Source of the DNA: Chromera velia
Taxonomy: Eukaryota > Sar > Chromeraceae
DNA: 19,634 nucleotides
Direction of reading: 5' to 3'
Assembly: GCA_018398765.1 (NCBI GenBank)
Contig: JAHBMJ010001557.1
Coordinates: 1-19,634, forward strand
Part shown: in pieces, positions 10,701 through 18,467 of the stretch
Numbering within the stretch: position 1 is the first letter of the stretch
Layout: every line of letters starts with the position of its first letter
Made by a program: the position numbers and the translations under genes
The notes under the pieces: generated by a model
Told to the model about the DNA's origin: nothing
The model's database searches: none
Seen by the model: only the letters and a program-made list of their open reading frames with translations

Positions 10701-13700
10701 GAGGAAGTTGCCCCCCCCCCTGTACCTGTGGGTGGTACCCTCGTCCACGTTTTCTCTCCCCGGCCTCGGGGAGCAAATGGACAGAGAGCAGTTGAAGAGA
10801 CAACAGAGGAGAAAGCAGCAGACTGCAGTGAGAAGAGAGAGGGAGAGAGGAAGGGATGGATAGACAGCGATGAGTGGCATGATGTTTATGGGGGAGAAGA
10901 AGAACCAGAGGATGACGATTCGGATGGAACATTGGAGCTTGAACAAACATCCGACGAGGAGGAAGAGAATCTGCAGGAGGACACTGGGATAGGTGGTCAA
11001 CAGACAGGGGCCGCCTCATCATCATCTTCATCGCGTGGTCTCTCCGCACTTCTTTCATTCCAGAAAGCAGACGGAAAGAGAGAAAAAGAGAAGAGCACAG
11101 ACAGAGAAAGAGGCAAAGAGACCCCCCCCCAATCTTTTCCGCATGTCAGCTTGCCGCTCTTGGGTACGCGTGAGCAAAAGGACAAGAAAGAGGTTGGGAA
11201 AGAGACAGGCACAGACACAGAGACCGAGTCAGCTTCTCCTTCTCTTTCCTCCCCGAAGAGGAAGGACGGGGACGGAGGAGACAAAGAAGGATTCACACAT
11301 CCACAGAAGAAGAACACAGTGCCGACTAGATTTTATTTTTTCCCGAATCAACCCATTGATTCCCCCCCCCTGAACGCGAGTCCCCCCCGTTTCCCCTGCG
11401 GCCACAACAAAAACGACAATCCATACCAGAAGGATTACCCCGACCTCCCCGTTGCCAGACAGCCGGCACTCCAAAAATCATGGGAAGGGGGGTGGATAAA
11501 AGCCCACCCCTCTCAGTCTCAGCCGAGGGGCAACGGTCGTCTCCCCCAGGCTCCCCCCTCTTCCTCCCAGGTCCAGGTCCCGGATTCGTCTCTTCTTCCG
11601 CCATCTCCATTGGACGGGAGGGGGGAGGACTTTGAAAAGAGCCGCAAGGCCTGGGAAGGAATGTGGGAGTTCAAGGATTGTCAGAGTCGCCAGGCAAGAA
11701 GAAGGTTAGAGAAGCAGAGAGCAAAGCAAAGAGAGAAGGAAGAAAAAAATCAAAAAGGAGCGGGGCGCCCGAAAGCGGCCGGGGGGCAGAGTCACGCTCA
11801 TTCCTCTTCTTCCTCCTCCGTCAGGACCGCAGCAGCACCCCAGTGCAATGCGATGACGCCCAGCGGGCAGCAAGGAGGGTCAAACACGCAGTCTGCGTGT
11901 TCCTCTTCAGGATGTCATCATCAGAGGTGTGAATGTCGTCATCGGAAGTGTGGGGCTGTGATGAAGGGCAGATATGAAATAGCAGAAGTGAATGATGGAG
12001 GTATGAATATTCGGTATAACGAAGTGGTATTTTTGGACCGTGGTGGTCGGGTGGTGAATGCAGATGAAACTTTCACGAGGGGTAAGGGGTCGAAGGGGCT
12101 GAATTTTGAACCTGCGACCCGTTCCATTTCCGATCATGTGAGGGAGAAATCGATTGAAAATTTTCTGACAGGGTCTCCGAGGGACCTGGATGAGTTTTAC
12201 GTCGATCTTGCAGAGGAGTGTGGGTGGAAGGGTCATGAGAACACGAGGGTGCAGCTGCGTTATAATAATAAGGAACACGGGGGCCTGCTGGTCGACGTGG
12301 ACTTAGACGGGCCGTATCCGTCAGCAGTAGGGCCGTCTCCGCCGTCCTCGTCAGCAGCCGCGTCGGATTCGACGATGAAAGCACACACAGAGACAGAGAC
12401 GGGAGGGGGTGAGAATGAACTTGGGGCGAAGAGCGGGGGCCTGGGGGAGGGGGCGGCTTCCGCTAGCAGTTGCCACAACACCCTGTCTGGGCGTCTGTGT
12501 GCAGAAGGAAGGGGTGAGGAGGGGAAGAAAACAGGAGAGGGACTTCTCGTTCTGCATTCGAAAGATCCATCAGACAGTGGAGAGAAGACCAGAGTCATCG
12601 AAGCCCCCTCCACCGATACCCCCCCATGCATAGACCCTCCCTATGGGTCGGCATATCACCTTCCGTTCGCTATTCCCCAGAAGCACCGATGCTTTGTCTT
12701 CCCGGAAGACCAGAAAGAGCTGAGGCGACTGCTGCCTGACGAGACGATTGATGTCTTCAAGAGTCAGGCGAACAGGACTTCGTTGGATCAGTGGAGAAAG
12801 GAGGTCAGTCAGTCAGTCTGTCTGTGTGTCTAGCTAGATGCCTGTCTATTAAGGTAGAGAAGAAATATGAAGGAACTTGGGTTGGTGTAGAAGAAAAGAA
12901 AATTTCCCTCCCGTCCCTGCAGGCAATTCCTCCTTCACAAAAACAAACAACAGAAGAGGGCTGAGGTGGCATGAGGAGGGAAGAGAAGACAAGTTGGGGG
13001 GTAGTGTGGTTTCTCTTCTTTCGTGCGGAATGTCTGACGATGGAGTGGTTTACTGAATATTCCGAAAACGCGATTCGGTTGCGCTTTGGTTTTATTTGCA
13101 TTCCAGATGCCCAAACTTTCGCTAGTCTCTTCTCTTTCTTTGCTCCCTCTCCCTCTTTGAGCATGTATGAGCATGTGCATGTGCGTGTATTTGCCTGCCT
13201 GCCTGCCTGCCTGCAGTGGCCGTGGAGCGACTTGAATTGTCTTCAGGACCTTATCCGCCTCTTCCTCCGAGTGCGTGCGTGCATGTGTGCGTGCGTCATT
13301 TTTCTTTCATTCTTTTGTGCCCTCTCTCTCTCTGATCGGTCCCCCCCCTCCTGGTTTTTTGGTTCTTTTTCTTCAAATGTCTCGTCCGTCTTTTCCCGTG
13401 CCTTTTCTCTCCTCCTCTATTTACCTGCATGCCCTTTTTCTTTGCATCCGAAGAGCTCTTCAGATCCTGCCGCCCAATGTAATGCGCCCCCACTCTCTCT
13501 TCGGATCTCATCTGTCCTTCCTCTCAGAAAGAAGGAACCTCTTCGACACCCTGCCTGCCTGCCTGCAGGCCCTCCCCTCCTCCCTGCTTGTGGACGCAGC
13601 TGTCTTAATTGTCTTGTGCATATACATGCGTATGATCGTGAATCGCTTGCTTGGTCTTGATTGATTGACTGCATGACTGACTGACTGCAGCATGTGATTG

Positions 13701-13937
13701 CGACGCCTGGGATGGCTGCTCCCGGGCTCTACTGCTGGTTCGTGGACACCCACAGGGAGGGATCGGATAAATGGCTGCGGAGGGGGAAGCTCACTCTGAG
13801 CGCTGACATGCGGGTTGGTCGGTTCGTTCGTTGATTGGTTGGTTGGTTTGTTGATGGGTTGGGTGGTCTGGCAAGAATGATGGTGGTGGTCTCCCGCCCT
13901 CCCCCTCTCCCTCTCTCCTTCCCTCTCTCCCTCTCCT

Positions 13938-13985
<48 letters not shown>

Positions 13986-15963
13986 TGTGTGTCATTCATT
14001 TCTCTCGCCCTTTTGTCGTTGCCGGATGACCAGCGGGATGTGCTGTGAAGACAACGAGAGAATGCGATTTGATCTTCGGCGGGCCTGTTTTCTTGGGGTA
14101 CTCATGTTCGTCTCGTTTGTTTTCGCAATAGGTGGAGTGGTTCAAGGAAAGGCTCCTGTTCCTTTCGCTCTCTTTTGCTCCTTGTGTCGTTTCATGTCTT
14201 TCATGTTTCTTTTTTTTTTTTTCTTCTTTTTCTATGTCTATATCTATATCTATCTATCTGTATCTGCATCAATCTGTGTATCTGTCTGTTTTCAGTCCAT
14301 CGAGATCAATTTCCGGACTCCCGTGTACGGGTACTCCTGGCAAGAGGACCCTGTGCCCTCACCTGAGAGCCTGATGCCATCGGTCGGTTCCTTTCTTCCT
14401 TCCTTCGTTCGTTCGTTGGTTGGTTGGTCCAAGGATGCATCGCACTAGCTGTCTAGCGAGAAGGAAGAGACGACAATCAAGGACAGACAATTTGAATTGA
14501 TTGCACATACATACATACATACATACCCTTGATGAGAAGAGAAGGAAGGGCAGACTCACAGGAAGGCAGACAGAAGACAGACAGATAGATGTACAGACAC
14601 AGACGAATAAGCCCACAGAGGGACAAATGAATACACAGATAGAAAAATAAATGGAGAGATAGACAGATAGATAGATAAAGGCTGGATCCACCCCAAGGGT
14701 TTCGACTTCATCAAGTTGTCTCTCTCTCTTTCTGCGGACTCCCAAAGGAATGCGCGGAGGAGAGGGGGACAGGGAGGGGAGGGGGGGCACTTTCCGTGTG
14801 CTACGTGATGTTTTGCGTCCTCCATCCACCATTTTCCTTCAACCTTGGCCTTCTCTCAGATGCATTCACGGAAAGAGTTCGAAATGTGTGTACCCTCTTT
14901 ATGTCTGTTTCTGCATAAATCCGCAGTACTTCCTGCGTCGAGAGCTGTTTGACCTCTCTGGGTGCTACGGTGAGGGGGTGGTGCCGACTCAGTTGGCGAA
15001 GGGGGAAGTGAGCTGGTGGGACCAGAAGGATGAGGAGGGGGTGACAAGGTATGACAAGGCCCTCGGCTGGAAGTTTGCTGGGGAGGGTTTTGGTAAGTAA
15101 GTCAATTAATTGGTCTGTTTTTTTTTTTTTTTGGTAAGGGAGGGAGGGTTTTGGTAAGTAAGTCAATTGGGAGGTCTGCCTGTTTTTAAGGGGGATGCAC
15201 GGGTGTAGAGTGGAGGAAGGGAAGGGGACAAGAGAGTCAGTGAGCGAGAGAGAAGCTGACAGACAGGTGCAGCGCTGTTGTTTTTCTTTCTCTCTTTTCT
15301 CTTCTTCCATCTGCCTGCCTTCCTATCCGTTTCCCTTTCTCTCTCTCTCCTTCCTTTCCTCTGTTTCGTTGTGTGTTTGTGTGTTTGTCCGTTTTTCAAG
15401 GGGGCGTGGGAGCTGGAAAGACAGAGAGAGAGAGGAAAAGAGAGACAGAACCCGCGAACGGTTCTTTGCGTGTGCGCACAAGTGTTTTTTTTTTAAGCAT
15501 TGGTGAGAAGAATGTTTGGAGTTGTTCAGATGAGGATCGATCGACATGATCTATCCTTCCTTCCCTTGCTTTGTCCTTGCATGTCCACGTAGATGTCTGT
15601 CGTGAGGAACTCATGTGCGACGCTTTCTGCTCAAACTGTCGCTTCCTTCCGTTGCTTCCTCTCTCCCCCTTTTTGTGGACGTTCGCTTCCTTTTCCTCTC
15701 TTCTCTTCTCTGCGGTCCTTCTTATTTTCTTCCTTCTCGCTCTTCTTTCTGTGGTCTTCTTTCTGTTTGCAGTACGGAGACTTGTGATGTTTGTTCCTTC
15801 TTTCTGTTTGCAGTACGGAGACTTGTGATGTTTGTTCCAGACGAGAGGGAGAGACTCTGTCTGTTGACTGTGATCCGCTTTCTGACCGTGACGTTCGTAG
15901 GGTTCTTTCTCTCTCCCTCTCTCCCTCTCTCCCTCCCTCCCTCCCTCCCTCCCTCCCCCTCTG

Positions 15964-15997
<34 letters not shown>

Positions 15998-16497
15998 GTC
16001 TGTCTAGCTGTATGCCTGTCTGGCTGGCTGAAGACGTCTGGTGCTGTTTTGCTCGATCTGCGACCAAAAGTGAGGGAAAAAAGGAGAAAAAGGATTTTTT
16101 TTCTCTATCTACCTATCTATCTATCTGTCTGTCTGTCTGTCTGTCTGAAAAAAGAAACATATGGTCTGTCTGAAGAAAGAGAAAAGGAAAAGGAAAGACG
16201 ATATGGTATGTCTGTCTCGATAAATCTATTTATCGTTCTGTGTCTCGGAATGTTCGTGTCAGTGTTTGGTTGCTTTCTTGCTCTCTTGTTGGCTGCGTGT
16301 CCTCAGCGTGTATTTGTTGAGGGTCTCGGGTGTTCTCATCCTTTCTTTTTGGCTCTCGGTCGTATTGTTTCTCCCTCTATGCTTTCATTGTTTTCTTTGC
16401 ACTCACTTGCTTGCACGCAATGCGCTGCCAGTTCCACACTCCCTGCTTTCTCCCCCTCTCGCTGCCCCTCTGCCTCTCTCTCTCTCTCTCTCTCCCT

Positions 16498-16538
<41 letters not shown>

Positions 16539-16727
16539 GCCGGGGGCCTAAAAGACATCAGCACCCTCCGAGATTCGAAGAGCGTCACGCTGCTGGACGT
16601 CCTGATGCCGGTCTCTATGGGGTCGAGGAAAACAGTAAACAAGAGCTCTGAGGCAGGGAAAGGGGGAGGGGCGGGCACATCCCAGCAGGCTCAGGCAAAG
16701 AAGAAGAAACCAAACAAAAAGAACTAG
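7706..16727 (+). CDS. Large CBM20 (starch-binding) protein with coiled-coil/low-complexity middle and unrecognised C-terminal region, nine exons
   Basis: Proposed exons: 7706-7730, 8143-12803, 13217-13270 (tentative), 13691-13813, 14296-14382, 14927-15092, 15814-15896, 16307-16329, 16538-16727. All junctions are GT-AG and phases agree throughout, giving 1,803 residues (1,785 without exon 3). The ATG at 7706 lies in GAGAGGATGG, and its phase-1 donor matches the acceptor TTTTCTGCAG at 8142. Residues about 21-133 are a CBM20 domain. Residues about 190-1060 are mostly Lys/Glu/Arg and Ser runs, with a likely coiled coil at about 238-277. Residues about 1072-1180 carry two WEGxW motifs, about 1265-1279 a Cys/His cluster, and about 1282-1385 an ordered-looking segment. 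From about 1510 to the end a Trp/Tyr/Arg-rich region spans the small exons and finishes in a Lys-rich tail. I infer a cytosolic glucan-binding scaffold rather than an enzyme: no catalytic domain is recognised. An alternative donor at 15888 would shorten exon 7 by three codons. Confidence 0.82.
8178..8516 (+). other. CBM20 starch-binding domain (residues about 21-133 of the large protein)
   Basis: The translated segment follows the CBM20 order. It has a first strand (EHIRLTLRCVCFEA), the turn VRAVGNVPQMGQW, which matches the family's V-x-G-x-x-x-x-L-G-x-W signature with Met for Leu, a central strand ending in LWISSELFVKP, the strand LVEFRLVLV, and the binding-site segment VYWEPTNRSRHFPVP, which matches the family's WE-x-x-x-N-R. 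The two conserved Trp residues and the Asn-Arg pair, which contact glucan in characterised CBM20 domains, are present. The length of about 110 residues is usual. Fold assignment is by pattern, not by a search. Confidence 0.85.
9688..9812 (+). repeat. In-frame 57-bp tandem duplication in the Ser-rich region
   Basis: Two nearly identical 57-bp units each encode a poly-Ser stretch followed by CDKRENETSSA. A third, partly decayed Ser-rich unit follows. Because 57 is a multiple of three, the reading frame is kept, which is consistent with this being real coding sequence growing by slippage or unequal exchange. Confidence 0.9.
10515..10612 (+). repeat. In-frame 48-bp tandem duplication in the charged region
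   Basis: Two copies of a 48-bp unit encode KKEGRGRGEKEEKEEG twice in succession with hardly any base differences. As with the Ser-rich repeat, the length is a multiple of three. It adds to a highly charged, probably disordered linker. Confidence 0.9.
11911..11953 (+). other. Cys/His cluster in the large protein (residues about 1265-1279)
   Basis: The segment reads CHHQRCECRHRKC, with another Cys five residues earlier in a Ser-rich context. The spacing C-x4-C-x-C-x4-C with His in between could bind zinc. It does not match a zinc-finger family I can name and could be a chance cluster. It directly precedes the ordered-looking C-terminal segment. Confidence 0.45.
13217..13270 (+). CDS. Tentative 18-codon exon 3 of the CBM20 gene (possible cassette exon)
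   Basis: Fifty-four bases without a stop lie between a strong acceptor (repeated TGCC then TGCAG) and a GTGCGT donor, with phase 0 on both sides. Inclusion or skipping therefore both keep the frame from exon 2 (ending 12803) to exon 4 (starting 13691). The sequence is of ordinary complexity, unlike the repeats on either side, and encodes WPWSDLNCLQDLIRLFLR. It could be constitutive, alternative, or not an exon. Confidence 0.5.
13945..13992. repeat. (CT)n-(GT)n microsatellite in intron 4 of the CBM20 gene
   Basis: A run of CT dinucleotides passes directly into GT dinucleotides, on the sense strand of the intron between exons 4 (ends 13813) and 5 (starts 14296). Confidence 0.95.
14450..14690. 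repeat. Purine-rich simple-repeat segment of opposite polarity within intron 5
   Basis: Inside the intron 14383-14926, this stretch is rich in AG, ACAG, CATA and ATAG repeats (for example CATA at about 14505-14525 and GATA near 14655-14680). The intron starts as TTCC/GTTC/GTTG repeats. Read on the minus strand, the segment looks like the CTAT/CTGT arrays seen in other introns of this gene. No coding content is recognised on either strand. Confidence 0.7.
15081..15168 (+). repeat. Duplicated exon-end plus donor site (exon 6 / intron 6)
   Basis: The 27 bases at 15081-15107, which hold the last bases of exon 6 and the donor TTTTG|GTAAGTAAG, recur identically at 15142-15168, 61 bp downstream, with a T homopolymer between. 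If the second donor were used, the message would read through the first and meet TAA three codons later (15098-15100). Confidence 0.92.
15756..15838 (+). repeat. Tandem 41-bp duplication of the intron 6 acceptor and exon 7 start
   Basis: The unit CTTCTTTCTGTTTGCAG followed by TACGGAGACTTGTGATG and TTTGTTCC is present twice, with acceptors ending at 15772 and 15813. Forty-one is not a multiple of three. Using the second acceptor continues the protein (RRLVMFVPDERERL). Using the first reaches an in-frame TGA inside the second copy. Confidence 0.93.
16307..16329 (+). CDS. Proposed 23-nt microexon (exon 8) of the CBM20 gene
   Basis: Exon 7 ends in phase 0 (or at its alternative donor, also phase 0), whereas exon 9 must be entered with two bases already read (CAG|T GCC). 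A 23-nt segment between acceptor GTCCTCAG and donor GG|GTGTTC supplies exactly that phase change and encodes RVFVEGL plus the first two bases of Gly. It is the only short open segment with both sites that I found between 15897 and 16537, but it was chosen by phase logic rather than by homology. Confidence 0.6.
16472..16536 (+). repeat. (CT)n-(TG)n microsatellite forming the acceptor of the last intron
   Basis: A CT run and then an almost pure TG run lead directly into the CAG of the last acceptor, so the polypyrimidine tract of this splice site is itself a length-variable microsatellite. Confidence 0.93.
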
Positions 16728-16738
16728 TCAGTCAGAGG

Positions 16739-16744
16739 AATAAA
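16739..16744 (+). promoter_or_regulatory. AATAAA polyadenylation signal of the CBM20 gene
   Basis: A canonical AATAAA lies 11 bases after the stop codon (TAG at 16725-16727). A GC-clamped inverted repeat (ACCCGGG at about 16755 and CCCGGGT at about 16792) follows. Whether this organism uses AATAAA is not shown by the other genes. Confidence 0.5.
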
Positions 16745-17161
16745 GAATTAAATACCCGGGAGACAATTTTGTAAATTGTAAATTGTAATGCCCGGGTGCA
16801 GATCATTTGACACATGAACCCGGCATCGTGGTGGTTGAATAATTGTATAATATCTAAAACACACTGAATGAGGCTAAATATTTAATTTTGAAACAAGTAT
16901 TCATTTGTTAGCACTATATTATGTAGTTTTGACTTTGTGGAGGGCGGCGGAGGCGACTTCTATAAGACATAACGTACAGCGGCAATGCGCTGGGGCAACA
17001 TTAATTATAAATCATTTATCACTTGATTTAATAAAATTTATTTATTTTTTTTTTTAAATAGTAAAGTGTATAGTAAATTCAGGATCGCGAGTTCAATTTC
17101 TTAACAAGCTTCTTTAATATGGAAAACCACTAGAAAGATTTAGAGAATCATTTATTTAGAG
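16745..17161. other. AT-rich 3' flank; no gene seen
   Basis: Base composition falls to strongly AT-rich right after the last coding exon. Apart from a short GC-rich patch at about 16940-16995, I see no open frame, RNA gene or paired terminal repeats. The last eight bases (ATTTAGAG, 17154-17161) are the left copy of the target-site duplication of the following element. Confidence 0.5.
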
Positions 17162-17694
17162 TACACAGCCTGAGTATGGTTAGGAGTTACTACCAGCCCC
17201 TTTTAGCGAGTAGCGAGTAACCGTTAGTTTGGTAACCATGAGATGGTAACCGGCAGACCTGAAGGCGTGTACCACTACCATGGTAGTTCAAGGGAAAACT
17301 CTGGTAAAAACAGTTGCTAGACCTATTTTAAAGCCTAACAATTTAACTCACTAGCAGTTTAAAGCCCTAAAATAATCATAATCAAATTATATATGCTATA
17401 ATATGCTACACATAGTGATATATAGTGATATACCAGTTAGAGTTCAGTCATAAAATGATGAATATTGAATCTTACTAGAATAAACTTTTAATGAATTCCA
17501 AAGATATGATTTTTGCTAGTCTAAAATTGGTTTTGTAGGTTAAGTTTGATTCAGAATATGGCCAAATCTGCCTGTTTTTAGCTACTACTACTACCATTGG
17601 AACACTACTACCGTAACCACAAAATTGGTAACCGGGCAGCTTAGCGGCCGCCTAGTAACCGTCCTACTTTTGTTACTCCTAACCGTACTGTGTA
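17162..17694. mobile_element. Non-autonomous DNA transposon (MITE-like), 533 bp, 8-bp TSD ATTTAGAG
   Basis: The left end reads TACACAG, then six extra bases, then TATGGTTAGGAGTTAC. The right end, reverse-complemented, reads TACACAGTACGGTTAGGAGTAAC. The ends therefore match except for that 6-bp block and two substitutions. Exactly outside them, 17154-17161 and 17695-17702 are both ATTTAGAG. Further inside, looser inverted similarity continues (GTAACC words, and AAAAACAG near 17307 against CTGTTTTTA near 17571). No transposase is encoded. An 8-bp duplication is typical of hAT (also P-type) elements; the superfamily is inferred from that length only. Confidence 0.85.
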
Positions 17695-17978
17695 ATTTAG
17701 AGAAAAATGAATGAGTCAATACATGATTCAAATATGATAAAAAAAACTAGAAAAAAAAATAATTAGTGTAAAATATAGTATAGAAATCACCCAAGAAATT
17801 AATTTTTAGACTGCAAACTACAAATTAGTCCACAATGCATCTAGCAATGCATTTAAGATCCGTTCTTATTATTTCCTAAGATCATTTCCGTCTCACTCTT
17901 GACCTTCCATCCATCCACTCAACATTACAACACATTTGGCTACATTACACCATTCATACACTATATTCTAGGTTCAGA

Positions 17979-18459
17979 CTAGGCGACGCACAGTGGTAAA
18001 AAAAATAAAAAAATAGACCTTTCCAGATTTTTTTTTTTTTCTTTTTTTCTACGAAAGATTTCCTAGAGCACCTCTAGGAGCACCTAGAGGAGCACCTTTT
18101 AGAAATACTTTTAAACTAACTTCCTCGCGAACTTATTACTCAACTCAAAGTTTTAAACATCTTTCAACCCTGGTTTTAACCCTAGTTCTAGTCCTAGTTG
18201 TTATTGTACGTTTGTGTCTACTAGTATCTCTACTAGTGTCTTCACCATTCCATCATTGACTTTGTTGAACACGGACTAACCGATCTTTTTTCCCTTGTTC
18301 AACTGCACTGTCACCAGACTTTTCTCTTTTCTCTTTGGCAGTCTTTGCTATCATTTAACCTTTATTTTTTTTTACATATACAATAAAATTTTAAATAAAT
18401 AAAAAAAAAGAATAGACGTTTTCAGATTTTTTTTTTTTTTACCACTGTGCGTCGCCTAG
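17979..18459. mobile_element. Non-autonomous hAT-like DNA transposon (MITE), 481 bp, 8-bp TSD GGTTCAGA
   Basis: Both ends carry a perfect inverted repeat starting CTAGGCGACGCACAGTGGTA and running on through an A-run, about 27 bp in all. The flanks 17971-17978 and 18460-18467 are both GGTTCAGA. Besides the inverted ends, a block reading AATAGAC, then C/G TTT T/C, then CAGA plus a T-run occurs in the same orientation at about 18012-18042 and 18411-18440. The interior is AT-rich, without a transposase, and includes a small cluster of CTAGAG/GGAGCACC words at about 18063-18098. An 8-bp duplication with short terminal repeats suits the hAT superfamily. The perfect ends suggest a fairly recent insertion. 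Confidence 0.92.
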
Positions 18460-18467
18460 GGTTCAGA

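Noticed and set aside
13441-13690. Additional exon(s) between exons 3 and 4 (for example a segment after the TGCCTGCAG at 13568 encoding ALPSSLLVDAAVLIVL)
   Set aside because: A stop-free stretch and an acceptor exist, but no good donor with a compatible phase was found, and exons 2, 3 and 4 already join in phase without it.
14132-14160. Short segment VEWFKER after a TTCGCAATAG acceptor as an extra exon in intron 4
   Set aside because: It lacks a GT donor in a suitable phase close by; exon 4 to exon 5 joins in phase 0 without it.
17070-17110. tRNA B-box-like word (CGCGAGTTCAATTTC), suggesting a tRNA gene or tRNA-derived SINE
   Set aside because: No matching A box at the right distance and no cloverleaf or acceptor-stem pairing could be drawn.
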